This document shows, in pieces, positions 1 through 12,265 of a DNA stretch of 64,000 bases (its first letter is position 1; each line of letters opens with the position of its first letter). Source of the stretch: Ehretia macrophylla (Eukaryota > Streptophyta > Magnoliopsida > Boraginales > Ehretiaceae); contig CM075766.1 in NCBI GenBank assembly GCA_037974665.1, positions 45,373,569 through 45,437,568 on the forward strand, written 5' to 3'. The notes under the pieces are model-generated. The model did not search any database. It saw nothing but the letters and a program-made list of their open reading frames with translations, and had not been told where the DNA came from. Position numbers and translations under genes: made by a program.

Positions 1-518
1 TATTCTTGATATACAAAGAAGTGATGAATTCTCAAAATTAAAAGGGACTGCTTGCCTTGCAGAGATGCTAGTGAAGACTGGAAAGTATCGTGTTTATTCG
101 TTGGTGTATTTACTTATTAAGTTGACATTGACTTTACCTGTTGCTACAGCCACAGTAGAAAGACTATTTTCTACAATGAAAATTGTGAATAGTGAATTGC
201 GTAATCGAATGGGAGATGATTTGATGAATGATTGTTTAGTCCCTTACATAGAAAGAGGAGTATTTGATAGTATCGACAATGAGTTGATTATTCAACGCTT
301 TCAAAATATGAAGATACGATGGGGACAATTGTAAAAGGTACTTTTTGTATTACTACAATACTATAGTTACTTATTTTTCTCTCTTTGATATGCTTATATT
401 TTTATAATTGTTGCAATGTGCGTAATGTGTATTAGTTTATGTATAAATTAGTATCCCTGAATCCCGTTTTCTTAGCCCCAGTGACTATCCTGAGTCCCGG
501 TGCCTGGGTCCGCCACTG
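1..518 (+). mobile_element. hAT transposon, 3' end with transposase C-terminus
   Basis: A reading frame open from the left edge ends at 334. It carries the hAT C-terminal dimerisation region: the stretch LPVATATVERLFSTMKIV followed by LRNRMGDDLMNDCLV is the usual block at the end of plant hAT transposases, closest in feel to the zinc-finger MYM/TTF-type group. The next 180 bases are non-coding and end at 518 in GGTCCGCCACTG. Read from the other strand this is CAGTGGCGGACC, a common plant hAT terminal inverted repeat. The 8 bases just outside, ATCATCAT at 519-526, are the probable target duplication, but the left copy lies off the window. The rest of the transposase is also off the window, so I cannot say whether the element is autonomous. 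Confidence 0.8.
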
Positions 519-725
519 ATCATCATGGTAGATTAAAAGGTTAGGCCTTGGTTCGAAGTCCTTCACGGTATTCTCAATCATAGTGTTACAGACCCTCTTC
601 TCCTTGGAGAGATGAGCTGAATCGACATGGACAAGGCCTTGAATTGCTTAAGGCATAGGCTGATCATGCATAACACTTCGCCAATACTCTCCAGGGTCTT
701 TTCGACCATGTGTAGAGGTTAGGAG
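519..725 (-). pseudogene. Broken organ-specific protein P4/S2 gene (exon 2 remnant)
   Basis: On the minus strand, after a plausible acceptor (GAGCAG ending at 726), translation gives LLTSTHGRKDPGEYW, then an acidic/basic stretch, then VKDFEPRPNLLIYHDD. These are the two conserved blocks of the organ-specific P4/S2 family and match the intact gene at 6037-7521. An in-frame stop follows MHDQPMP in the first third, and the 3' end is interrupted at 518 by the hAT element. No signal-peptide exon was found upstream. It is a dead paralogue of the neighbouring gene in the same orientation, which suggests an old tandem duplication. The family assignment is confident; loss of function is inferred from the stop and the insertion. 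Confidence 0.8.
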
Positions 726-3686
726 CTGCTCAAGAAAGGGAAAATATATTAGACTCTCGAGTATATTTTTATTTTCTACATAAATAAGTAATTCATTGAT
801 TTCTGAGGTTAAGATTACAAATATTATTCTAACAACAATATGATAAGGGATAAGGCAAAAAGATCCTTAATTGTAGCCAAATCAAAGTATATTAGAGGAA
901 ACAATTATTGAGAATGGCTCGGGCACACATCATTCACATGCAATGGAATAAGAGAAATAAAAGATACATACAAATTTAAAGTGATTGGACTCTTTACCCA
1001 TTGGCGGAGTCACCTTTTGATCAGGATGTGCACACTTGGGGCAAAAATATTTTTATTTTTATTTTTATTTTTCATTTTTTTAGTGTTAAAATAATGATAA
1101 GCTATGGGAAGTAAAGTGATGGGAGGTGAAAAGGTAATGGGAGATGCCTTATTTTTATTTTTTGACTAATAATTTTTTTATTTTTTAATATTGAGAATGA
1201 TATATTCAGTACTTCTATTGACTAGAGAAAGACAGTGAAAAAAAGAGAGAAAATAAAGAGAAAAATGAGAAAAAAATATAGAAAAAACCGAGCAGCCTTC
1301 ATTAGCCATAAGATCATATAATGATGTCTAATCCCTTTGATTTTAGACCAAAAAAAAAAACTAATAACTTTTTATAATTTATATAAAAAATTTATACATA
1401 AACGAGTACCCCAACCCTTAGTTACTGACTTTGTCACTATAATGTCTACTTTGACCCCTAATATCTAATTCTGTCACTACTATTGTCTACATCTACAATC
1501 TTATCTCTGAGATGAATAATAATAGGTGTTTCAAGGCACTCTGGCGGCCAAGACTGGCGCTAGACTTGAGTATGATTATGGAAAATGTGACAGACGCCAA
1601 TATTAGACTTGAGGATGATTATGGGAAATGTGACCAAGGTACATTAACCATGCTAAGCATCTGGCAGATTTAACACTACTTGTTAAGCTAATTTATGATT
1701 AAACAGATTCTACCAATGTTTGGAAAGAATGTTCTGCACATTGCATCAAATCTGGTATTTTCAATGGAGAAGGCAAAATACAATATTTATAATTTTTGGC
1801 TATTTTTAGAGATTCGTATCTCTAAAAATTATTAGAAATAATTTAAATATACATAGAATTTACCATTTTTATTAACTTTTAAGTTAAAATAGAAACTTAG
1901 TCACTATTTTTAACTCTAAATTTAGAATAGATATAATTAATCATAATCTTGTGTTCTTGTGTTACTTGTTATAAAAAATAATAAAAGGGCCAGATAAGCA
2001 CTCCCATTATTCTATCTAACAGATTGAAACACTGCAGTTGTACGATGAGATAAAAGAAAAGGAGCAAGATCGATCGCTAATTTAATATCTAGCTCATGAA
2101 GCACATGGAATGTCTTTGTCCACATATAATGATTATCGTCTTTCTCATCCATTGCTTTGTCAGCTTCGAAAATTGCCAGGATCTGATGCATTCTCCTAGG
2201 CAAAGCAAGAAATGAGAATAGCATTGGATACCTGTCATTATTGTCACTTGTGAAGACAACAATCAAAATCTGATATATTCATGATTAGATGTATTTTTTT
2301 ATATATATAATAAAAGTTAAAATCGTAATTTAAATTTAAAATTTTTTACAAAAAATAATTAAATGACTATTTTATTAAATTTTTGGGTGTTTCATTGATA
2401 AGATGTTCATAAGCATTGAAAATCAATTTCTTGCTAGTTGTGTTCAACCTTCAAAATTGATTGAAACTTTATCTTTCAAACTTGTCAGTTAATTTTGTTA
2501 AAAAGAAACTCTTCAAAAAATTTGACCGACTGAAACAACACTCACATGGGATAGGTCCTACAGATTTCTGTTTAACTAGTGGCTGAGAGTAAGCAAACTA
2601 CCTCCATTCACCAGATTTGTGGTTGAGTCAATAACATGCTCTGCGAATTCAGTTCTTACAAGTAAATACTCAATATCAAAGTAGGCTTACAGAGTTGATC
2701 ATGATAAGATCAAGTGCTTTCTGGGTTCGAGGTTTGAATTTCTTTAGGGTGCTACCCTCGTTGACTTGGCTTGACTAATGACTAAATTGGATTCAAATTA
2801 TAAGAAATCATTAAAAATATATGTGGGATCTACCTCTTGTGTTAGAGAGACTGATGATCAATCAGACTTTTTGAAGCGTTTGCAATAAGTGACTCTTACC
2901 AAACTTTAATGCACTCCAAATTCTGATATACTCTAATTCATGGTTTTGAATCACATGTAAATTTCAAGAACTTCCATTTTTAAGTTAATAATGGAGTCAG
3001 ACATTTCATATTGAGTGGCCAAAATTCAATTAAAAAATAAAAAATAAAATAAATGAGAGAATTGAAATAAAGAAACGGGAAATTAGAGAAAGGAAAAAAA
3101 ATAGAGGGGCCAAAACAATTTTTTTTTTTAAAGAATATCATTTGTTAAAAAAGAAAATTGGAGGCTTGGGATCCCTGGTTAAAGTGATTTGGGCCTCAAT
3201 GTACTTCATTCATGATGTATAAGACAACATTCAATTTACACTTCAAAGATTGAGAAGACAAACTGCAAGAAAGTTTGTAAAAAATATTTAAAATTTCAAC
3301 TATCCCACATGAATATTATCATATATTCTTAAACTACCATATAAAACTATGAATTATTTCATTTAATACCATTTAATTTTGTGATGAAACCCGTGTTTCC
3401 TGAACAAGACAATCGAGAAGGAAAAATTAGTTAAATATTACAGAGTACATAGAAAAATAAGGGAGAACTATTTCATGGCAGAGACAGTTGCAATAATCAC
3501 GATTTTCATGTCATCATCCAATAATAATTGAATAAAAAACTATAGAACAAAGATCTCGTATCTGTAAAACATCGACATTTTGTTGTGAATTTAGAACAGA
3601 GGCATAGTAATTTTTCTATGATTTTTCTTTCCTTGATAAACTTGTTATCCTTCATGAAACTTTGAAGCATTCTAAAAGGACCAGCT
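726..3686. other. AT-rich intergenic region
   Basis: No recognisable gene. Poly-A/T tracts are frequent. A short direct repeat (ttgagtatgattatggaaaa-like) occurs twice near 1565-1640. A minus-strand open frame at 2012-2266 starts just after a splice-acceptor-like TGACAG and looks more protein-like than its surroundings (contains HVLHELDIKLAIDLAPFLL), but I do not recognise it. It may be a captured exon fragment or chance. Confidence 0.5.
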
Positions 3687-4837
3687 ATGGATATCAGACT
3701 TGCTTCTTGTACCCTCTTCCTTCATCTATTGATTCTGCTGGTATTATCCAAGACTTCATAAGCATTACAGTCTTTTAAGTGATTGAATCTTGTGAACACT
3801 TGTAGTCTCAGAGTAGTGTTTTTCATTTGTTTCTCTGTTTCTTGCTCATACCGTAGTTTTTTACTTGTGATATTTCTTGAAATTGATTAGATTATCATAC
3901 AGTTTAAGGAGATTGTTGCAGTGCAAATGTAGGGCTTATGATGTAATCAAACTCGTTTCGACAACTTAAAACCTTAATTCTGCAGATTGATTTGCAGAGA
4001 GCTCGTGGAAGTGAAGGCAGGGAGTTGATAACAGATAATTGGAGCAAACATGAAAACAATCAGGATCAGACGTTCGCGCCCCGAGGAAATATCTTAGGCG
4101 CAGAACATGGCCAAGGGCATTCATCATCCCACATGAATCACATGGATCCTTCAGTGATTGTGTTCTTTCTGTTAGATGATCTGAAGCAAGGAAAAACAAT
4201 GCCCATCTGGTTCCCAAAACGCGATCCTTCTTCCTCTCCTCGTCTTTTGCCCAAAGAAGAAGCTGATAACATCCCTTTCTCGCTACGATCGCTCCAAAAT
4301 CTTCTTCAACTCTTCTCTTTCTCTCAAGGTTCTCCACAAGCGAAAGCCATGGAAGATACATTAAAGGAATGTGAGGTTGCACCCATTAAAGGCGAGACCA
4401 AATTCTGCGCTACATCCTTAGAATCAATGCTTGATTTTGTACAACAGATATTCGGAACAGCGACGCAGATCAAAGTCCTCTCGACATCTCACCTGACAGA
4501 ATCAGCAGGCGGTCTACAGACGTATACCATTCTCGAAGTACCCGAAGAAATTGTAGCTCCAAAGATGGTGGCTTGTCATACCATGCCTTACCCTTATACA
4601 ATTTTCTATTGCCATTACCAAACCAGTAAAAGCAAGATCTTTAAAGTTTCACTAAGCGGCGAGCATGGTGATAGGGTTGAGGCTGTGGCTGTTTGTCACA
4701 TGGATACATCTCAATGGGGCCGTAACCACGTATCTTTCAGTGTTCTTGGCATTGAACCAGGGTCGTCTCCAGTGTGCCATTTCTTTCCAGCTGATAATTT
4801 TGTCTGGATTCCGACTACTCTCAGTCTAGCCATGTAA
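3687..4837 (+). CDS. BURP-domain protein (RD22/USP-like)
   Basis: BURP proteins are plant-specific secreted or cell-wall-associated proteins linked to seed development and stress; their biochemical role is mostly unknown. The proposed model has two exons, 3687-3740 and 3998-4837, giving 297 aa. Exon 1 encodes a hydrophobic signal peptide (MDIRLASCTLFLHLLILL), ends in phase 0 at a GTATTA donor, and exon 2 enters in phase 0 after TTTGCAG. A second in-frame acceptor ending at 3985 would add four residues. The BURP domain covers about residues 73-297. It carries the full signature of four CH pairs at about 211, 223, 251 and 278, spaced 10, 26 and 25 residues apart. The short linker (about 50 aa) has no RD22-type repeats, so it resembles the short BNM2/USP-like members. 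A truncated relative with the same exon layout lies at 12266-13088. Confidence 0.85.
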
Positions 4838-6036
4838 TTTCTTTATTAAAGTTTGGTGTTGCTTACCCAGCTATGGGAGCAATTGATCAAGTATGATGGA
4901 GCTCTATTGCTCTAACAATAACAAGTGTCATTGTGTAATGTCCCATGTTAGTGAGATGTACAAATTTAATACTTGTGAGTTTAAGTAATAATTTGTATTA
5001 ATAATTTTGGCCCTTTGAATTGCGATACAAACACTTACTTTTGAACCTATGAGACTAATCTTGCTTTTAAGCTCGAAATTGTGGATCTCACTTGGAATTT
5101 TGGGCTGAATTGTATCAAAACAATAAGAATAGATAAAAGAAGGCCGTGTGACTTGCTCTTATTAGTTGGGCAATTTTATTTATTTTTTGTTTTTTTGTTA
5201 ATATTGAAAGGGCAATAGTGTCATTTGAATATATTCCCCAAAAATACCCTAAAAGCCATGGAAAGACTTTTGCAAATGTTCTCCATGTGAACACACCACA
5301 CAGCCACACATACAAACACCTTAATAGGTAGAGATATTCCTAGTAGGACATGTTGAGATCCAGCCTCTCTGAGAAAGTCAACTCAAGTTCCAGTTTTTCT
5401 TAATTACCAGAAGGAGAAGTTCCAATATACGTATATCAAGTTGCTTAAAAATCATGGTATTGCTTATCTTATCACTATTCATGCCTAAAAATATGACGTA
5501 AGGTATTGGTCATCTTCATCCTATATACACGATCGGCAAACATTCGTTGACTGCTCTAGAAAGATCAAAAGCCACAAATGGTGATTAATCGTGATTTAAA
5601 CTCAAATGTTGTGATTAGAATAAGTCATTATCGGACCATTTTATCAACTCTCTTGATTGTAGCAGTTTGCTCAATTATACTTAAATAAAGTACCGTCCGT
5701 TGCACGAAATTGAGCTCAAAGGAAAATCTACTAACTTTGGGAATCTATTATATTACATTGTATGAAACCTTTATCTTACATTTTACGGGAAAGGCATGCA
5801 TTTTAACAAACTAAAAATCTACATTTAGAGCAAAATCCTTGCGGCAGACGACTTTTTTGGAGCCAAATATCAGAAAGATTATACTTACAAGATCAACAAG
5901 TCAAGCCATGAACATTAAAAGTAATTAATATCACAATACTAGTCAAAGAGTGAAAACATAAGCTATCTGATAAACATTAGCACCAGTTAACAAGCAAAAT
6001 TTGCTCTTTCTATGGATTCTTGTACTCTGAATAAAT
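4838..6036. other. Intergenic region between BURP and organ-specific genes
   Basis: Contains the 3' flanks of two convergent genes (BURP on plus, organ-specific protein on minus). No gene, RNA or transposon could be recognised. Confidence 0.5.
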
Positions 6037-7521
6037 TTACTCTCGATCCTGTCCAGTGCCATGAAATGACTTACCATCCTCAGCTGCTTTCTTTTGATCA
6101 TCATCGTGGCTGTGATGATAAATTATGATATTTGGCTTGGTATCGAAATGTCTTGTGAAACGACCTGTGTTTGAAGCCCTGAAATCTGCGAGTCCCTCTT
6201 TGTTTCCAGTGGACTGAGATGGTGAATCTTGATGGAGAAGATCGATGAGAGGTTTAGGCATCGGTTCATCGTTCATGATTGTCTTCCAGTACTTTTCAGG
6301 GTCGACCTTTCTTGCATAAATGGAATAGGCAGCCTGATACATAGGAAAAACAAGTCGATAATATATTATTGGGAAAATCTCACATTTAGTTCCTATTATT
6401 TGTAAAAAAATTCAGTTTAGTCTCTATTATTTAAAATGTCTTAATTTAATTTTTATTGTTTCTCTAAAAGTTTCAATTTCGTCCATATTGTTTAAAGTTT
6501 CTCAATTTCATCCTTATTGTTTTCCAAAAGTTTTAATTCCGTCTCTATTATTTTTAAAAAGTTTCAAATTCATCTCTATTGTTTCTAAAAAACTTTTAAT
6601 TTTGTCCTTGAATAATAAGGATAAATTTAAAATTTTAAGAAAATAATAAGGTCGAAATTGAAACTTTTTAAAAATAATACGGACGAAATTGAAACTTTTC
6701 GAGAAACAATAGGGACTAAATTGAGACATTTTAAACAATAGAGACGAAATTGAAATTTTTGGTGAAACAATAAGAACTAAATTGAGACATTTTAAATAAT
6801 ATAGACTAAATTGAGATATTTTGTAAACAATAGGGACTAAATGTGAAATTTTTCCTATATTATTCATATTAGGTTAATCGAGTTTTATCCCAAAAGATCA
6901 ATACAGTTTACATAAAACTACATATCCCGCAATTATCTATCTCGAGCTCCAAACCATGGTATGAGCCTAAAAGACTCCTAAATATGTATTTCCATCAGTA
7001 AAAAGAAAAAAAAAATTACATGAGATGAATAATTTGAGCACAATATATTATAAGACATGAAGCGAATTATAGATCATGTCATAAAGACCCTTGTGTCCAT
7101 GTCTCAAGAAGTTATGATTCCAACCCAATATTTGACATGTACCCCTTCTTCTAACATGGAAAACGAAAACTAAAATTTACTTTATAACATAACGATATCA
7201 AACAGGAATTGCAAGCAAATATAACACCTTTCAAGACTATCAATATGGTTATACAACCACTATTGACTATACTATGTTTGTATCAAAACGAAATACTATT
7301 TGTCGAAAAAAGAAGTCAGAATTTTTGTTCCATAAATAAGGTGCATGTGATGTTAATTTGTGAAGCAGGAATATATACATAAAACACACACAGACATCTA
7401 TAAAACACACGTCACAGACAGAATTAATAAATGATGAAGAGATTTTAAGGTAACTAAGTGGTTTAGAAATAATTACCAGAACAAGGGATAAGAAAAGGAT
7501 GAAGGCTGAGAGAGATCTCAT
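6037..7521 (-). CDS. Organ-specific protein P4/S2 family, secreted
   Basis: A small secreted plant protein of the organ-specific P4/S2 family; its molecular function is unknown. There are two exons on the minus strand: 7477-7521 encodes a hydrophobic signal (MRSLSAFILFLSLVL) and 6037-6333 encodes the mature part, joined in phase 0 by a GTAATT donor and a TATCAG acceptor, giving 113 aa. The family blocks are DPEKYWKTIMNDEPMP at residues 26-41 and RHFDTKPNIIIYHHSHDDD at 76-94. The C-terminus is Asp/Lys-rich and hydrophilic. The 1.1-kb intron carries a foldback element (6371-6855). A TATA box lies about 60 bases upstream of the start. The broken relative at 519-725 keeps the same blocks. The gene looks intact. 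Confidence 0.88.
6371..6855. mobile_element. Foldback/MULE-like non-autonomous element, copy 1
   Basis: A 485-bp near-palindrome beginning GGGAAAATCTCACATTTAG and ending in its inverted counterpart (...CTAAATGTGAAATTTTTCC). It is flanked by a perfect 9-bp duplication, TATATTATT, at 6362-6370 and 6856-6864. Each arm is about 235 bp and is made of degenerate units of about 31 bp with a core like TTTCGTCCCTATTGTTT followed by AAAAGTTTCAA. It has no coding capacity. A 9-bp target duplication is typical of Mutator-like and foldback elements. It lies in the intron of the organ-specific protein gene. A 486-bp sibling is at 32552-33037. Confidence 0.85.
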
Positions 7522-7579
7522 GTTTCACAAATCACAACTTAATTTGCAGCCTTGGTAGACTCTGCAACTTCCGACTTTG

Positions 7580-7587
7580 TATTTATA
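7580..7587 (-). promoter_or_regulatory. TATA box of organ-specific protein gene
   Basis: TATAAATA on the minus strand about 60 bases upstream of the ATG at 7521. This predicts a 5' leader of roughly 30 bases. Confidence 0.6.
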
Positions 7588-9937
7588 GACTTTGTATTTA
7601 CTGATGATCTCACTGACATTATATTGCTCCATTATTTATTTATTTATTTTTTATGTCGGTAAAAGTGTCAGCAATTATATTGATTAAAAAAAAATGTCAA
7701 ATTGACATTTCTACTAACATTTTTTTTTCTTTTTTTTTTTTGTCCAAGACATTTCTACTAATATGATTGATACTAAAAATCTTTTGCCGATAGATACGGA
7801 ACCCTTAAGGCAATATATGGATTAGTATACATATTAAGAACAAATCTAACGCTAGCTACACAAGAGTCTAAATAACTATGCATATTTTGTTATTATGAAA
7901 AAGGTAAATTACTTGTGTAGTTGCTTAACACCAGTGCAAAAGATAAATTAGTTTTTAATCTTTTAAAATAATTTGTTTGTTCTGTAGATTTACAATATTC
8001 TGAAGTCGTTAGTCTCACGGCAAATTTCGTCTAATATTTACGTTTTTTCCACAAGAATAGCACGTGCTTCTTAATTTGGACAATATTTGGGTTAAAACTG
8101 TTAAATTTCTAATGAAATTTGGATTGGAGACTAATGAACTTTTTTTTCATTATTAATTATGAACTAAAAAAATTCATTTGAAAAAATTGGAATCAGTTTG
8201 CACCCATTAATGGACTATATAAATAATTTACCCTTACGAGAATATCTTTCTTTACTTATATAAACAAATGTCAGATGAGATTAATTGGGGTGGCACCTAT
8301 ATTTTCTTCTGTACTCTCCCAAGGGGCTGCACTTTGGAAATATTCTTAAAGAAAACATTTAGCTGATTGGACTTCCACATATCAGCCTCCATGGGATGTT
8401 CACGATAACAAACTACAATAGTCAAACCATCGATGTACTTAGTCGTATACAAGGACTATCACATAGTTGATGTTTTCTTACTTTTTGGTTTGAAGGAGAC
8501 AAAGGTCGTCAAGGACTTCGAGAGCGATTGACTTTACACCCAGATCTTCAGGGATAGACGAACCAAAACATGTGAGAGATTGAGAAATATAATTTGGTGA
8601 TCAGATTTCTCGCTCCATTTAATATTCCTACTTACTTGCAATAAAATCTCTATAAAAGGAATTTATGGTCTCTAGGGCTCATATTGTTCCCACTAAGCTT
8701 GTTCTAGTGGTAGAGGCTCGTTTTGTTAGATTTAAATCTCTTCCTATCGTTATAACCTTATAACTCGATTTCAATTATGACGAATAATCTCATAAAATAA
8801 TACAATTCGTAACAATTTGATCTCTCGTAATATTATAACGTTATAAGACATGAATTCCGATAAAGAGGAGAAGATATGATAGTGGACCAGGAATGAAAAT
8901 TCTGGGCTCTCTGGAAAGATAAAGATGAGAGTTTAAAGTCTATGCAATCAATACCCTTATGCAATGGATGTCTTTGGCAACTTTGAAACGGCACTAAAGT
9001 GGTTCACACGTTCAGCAAAAATAAAATTCTAAAAGGGTTACTTGCAAACTAGAAAAAAAAAAAAAAAAGCAGAAGATCACTATGAATGATAGATTTAATA
9101 AGCTGAGAAATTCTTTCATACATCATTCGATCAGGTTTTATATATGCAGGGCTTACTTTTATACTCACAATCGACATCTAAATGATGTATGGAATTTTTT
9201 TCCTAATTAGCAAACTAAGTTATGCAACTTTATCTGAAAACTATGAGTGCTTCAGTCTACGATTGCATTCCCATAATTGTAAATTTTTGTTTTCTTGCTA
9301 CTTTTATTTGCAAAGTTTTTTTTATAATTATCAATATCAACAATAACACTCATCATCTTCGCATCTCACTCTTTAAGCATCGCTGACCTCCAGTCTTCCA
9401 CTAATGATGTGGTTGCTGCCGCTGGCTAGGCCTTATCCCCTTTATTGGTACTCAATTGAATTTGTGAAGGTCGGTATCACTTGACACAATTTTAGACCGT
9501 TAAACTTACTCCATTATTTTTAAATGACGGGAATCTCTTTTTTTGAAAGTCTATAAACTCACATTATAAGTGTCAAATTTAAAGAACACGATTTTATTTA
9601 AAAAATGAATGATCTAAGTTATTCAAACCCAAAAAATTTACCGATACTAACTTTCAAAATTTTAATTTCATAATTGATTCAAACATAAAACGTGAATAAG
9701 TAATTTAATTTCATAATTGATTCAAACATAAAACGTAAATAAATATCGCTTCACGTAATCAACAAAAGACATGAATAAATATCGCTTCACACCTAAACAC
9801 TTTACTATGAGAGTAACCCTTCACACTTTTACTCAAAAAATAAAGGGATCATATGGACAATAACCAAACCTATATTCTTAGTGGCAAGTTGACCTACCAT
9901 CTGGAGGCCTAAGAAATTATTTACTTATTGATTGCAG
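7588..9937. other. AT-rich intergenic region
   Basis: No gene recognised. Contains a tRNA-like A-box string (CTAGTGGTAGAGGCTCG near 8704) that could be a SINE relic, and the direct duplication annotated at 9661-9737. Confidence 0.45.
9661..9737. repeat. Tandem direct duplication, 43-bp period
   Basis: The block starting TTTAATTTCATAATTGATTC at 9661 recurs identically at 9704 through about 33 bases (ending AAAACGT), offset by 43 bp. It is a local duplication with no coding role. Confidence 0.85.
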
Positions 9938-10296
9938 AGTCTCATACGAATGCCGTCCAGCAAAAATCATCATTGAAAGTGATGTACAGGACGTTCTTAA
10001 AGCAATCAGTACTCCGGTGACTGCTCTTTGTTGGAGAGCGTCTGCCATTGTGGAGGACATCAAAAAGATTGTTGCTGAAGACCCGAGGGTGAGTTTTCAA
10101 TGCATTAGAAGAACGACTAACCAACCTTGCGACTGGATTCCAAAATGTAGGTGTAAGGAAAAATTGCCAGTTAATTGGAGTTCATGTATTCACCCGCAAT
10201 TGTTGTATCTCCTTTCGCACGATATCCACCCCACAGGAGTTGGTTAATCTGTGTGTTTTTATAATATGTTTTCTCTTTTGACCAAAAAAAAAAAAA
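9938..10296 (+). mobile_element. LINE (L1-type) 3' fragment, RNase H-like domain plus poly-A
   Basis: Reading from 9938, the frame gives KIIIESDVQDVLKAIS, then a DIKKIV-type helix, then CIRRTTNQPCDWI and a C-terminal WSS...LLYLLSHDI, ending at 10247. This is the order of the plant RVT_3 RNase H-like domain found at the end of many plant L1-type LINEs and related retroposed copies. The usual N-x-x-A-D near the end is altered to NQPCD, so the domain is probably degenerate. A 3' leader of about 35 bases ends in GACC and a 13-base A-run at 10284-10296, the normal LINE tail. Everything upstream of the RNase H part is missing (5' truncation). A similar fragment in reverse orientation lies at 57193-57500. 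Confidence 0.7.
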
Positions 10297-10376
10297 TCCA
10301 AATGATGAAATCAAGAATGGAAATGTGTGTGGGACATCATTGTATTTATCTCTGTTTTGCTCTTTTGCCTTCTCCA

Positions 10377-10823
10377 AGGCTCCGTTTGTTTGCCGTAAAA
10401 TAACTTGTCTGTGTAAAATATTTTCCGTGAAAAGTGTTTTCCTGGAAAATAAAATATTTTACATGACTCTGTTTGTTTGCCGTAAAATAATTTATTGAGA
10501 AAAAATATTTTACTGGAAAATAGAATACTGAAAAATATTTTCTGGTGTTTGGATGTACGGTAAGTTCGGTAAAATGTTTTCTTATCCCAAAGGACATGAA
10601 AACATTTTACATAATTTTGTACTAGCCGCAATTGTTGACCGGAAAATATTTTACGGTTGACCAATTTTCCCGTGTTAACAAACACCATAAAAGTAAGAAA
10701 AAGCAGCCGCAATTTTTGACTGAAAAATATTTTACGATTGACTAATTTTTCAGTATTACTAAATACCGTAAAATCCGAAAAATATTTTTTGGTAAAATAT
10801 TTTACAGCAAACAAACGGAGCCC
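10377..10823. mobile_element. Hairpin MITE with GGCTCCGTTTGTTTGCCGT termini
   Basis: A non-coding element whose left end GGCTCCGTTTGTTTGCCGT is mirrored at the right end (GCAAACAAACGGAGCC). The interior is full of GGAAAATATTTTAC palindromes. A second copy of the left terminus sits inside at about 10468, so the left arm is partly duplicated or one element is nested in another. No convincing target duplication was found, so the superfamily (hAT-like by general appearance) is uncertain. A diverged relative lies in the PI4K gene at 46678-47143. Confidence 0.65.
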
Positions 10824-12265
10824 AAATCCCTCGCTCCCTTACGTTTAGATGTTCAAGGAAACAACTTTGACTTGGCTACGATTATTACTATTAGAATATT
10901 ATTTTATGTAAAATTGAGGTAAAAGTCGAAATCAACGAGTCACAAATTTACAAGATGATGCTCCTTTTGTTTGTCTCTAGAAACTTGCGCAGTTGCGTAG
11001 AAACATAGATTTATAGAGTGACTTCCCAAAAGGACTTGATTAAGAATTTGAGGCCATAAATTTAAGACAGATGCATTTTTATTTTTTTTTGATTCCTTGA
11101 AATTTGTTTTCCGCATTTTTGGTGGTATCAAAATGTTGCTATGTCAAGATATCTTATTTGTCTCGCTAAAAAAATAAATATTTATAGAAAAAAATTTAAG
11201 TTCAATTCTTTTTTTTTTCACCACCCAGACCAACCCGTCTACTCAGCTTCTTATATTTTAAGTGATTGAGGCATCTACCCCAATGAAACTATTGTTTCAT
11301 ACCATTATAGAAGAAGATCCACGTAAGATAACATTACAGTGGTGGAGTAACAATAGGAGCTTTTGACTACTTTCGCAATGGGAAAATCCTATTGAATAAG
11401 TTAGTTTTGACTTTACCAAAAAAAAAAAAAGTTAGATTTGACAGCAACTAATGAGTTGGTCCAGGACATGGTGAGAGTTGAAACTAGTCCAGGTTAATCC
11501 TTTCGTTCTAGTGGAGGTAGATTTATTAGATTCCTCATCTTGGTTTACATGTATTCTTTCTCATACCTCATAGATGCTCGAATAGGTTGAGAGGTCATTG
11601 TAATTTGTATAAGAGATTTTTTGAACTCACACTATGAATGTTAAATTTTGATATACATGACTTCGTTTAAAAAAAACACATAATTCATGTTAATTACATA
11701 CAAGACTTATCGGGACTAGTTTCAAAAATTATTTTTTTGACTAATTCAATCCAACTCCAATCCACATCACAAACACGTCACTACTCGATTGTCCCCTTAG
11801 GTTGATGGTGGTGTAATCTTTTCTGAAGGTTTCCACCTCTTCACTCTGATGTCAGTTGATATTATATCCTTCAGTTGACCAAATTTAACAAAACACAAAC
11901 CATTGACAATGGATCAACTAAACTACCTTAACAACAACATCCTTCTTTAATTTGCAAGATTTTGTCAATATAAAAACATTAGGGAAAAATATTCAATGAC
12001 CTAAGCAACTGAGGTCTCTACAGAGACACCTAAGAAAATGATATTTGACAACATTTTGGCATGGAATAGTATAGGTTTATACAATTTTTAACAACCAAGA
12101 ATTGTCATATCTGTCAACCTCCACTAGTGGCATAATACTATCGAGTAAGATTTTATCCAGGAAGCATATTCCGGTGAAGTCCATGTTTTAATGAAAGATT
12201 CATCTTCAACTAGTAGCCAACCAGATCTTTATACATGTGAAAATAGACCTTCAAGGAAAGTAGAG
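10824..12265. other. AT-rich intergenic region
   Basis: No gene recognised. Includes an isolated A13 tract preceded by TTTACC near 11415, possibly another LINE tail without recognisable body. Confidence 0.45.

Noticed and set aside
2012-2266. Minus-strand frame of 84 codons following an acceptor-like site
   Set aside because: Protein-like composition, but no family recognised, no partner exons and no promoter seen; not called as a gene.
3966-4382. 138-codon minus-strand frame opposite the BURP gene
   Set aside because: It is the shadow of the BURP exon 2 on the other strand and has no recognisable domain.
8690-8770. tRNA-like A-box followed by a weak B-box (SINE or tRNA)
   Set aside because: No cloverleaf can be drawn, and no poly-A tail or target duplication was found; too weak to call.
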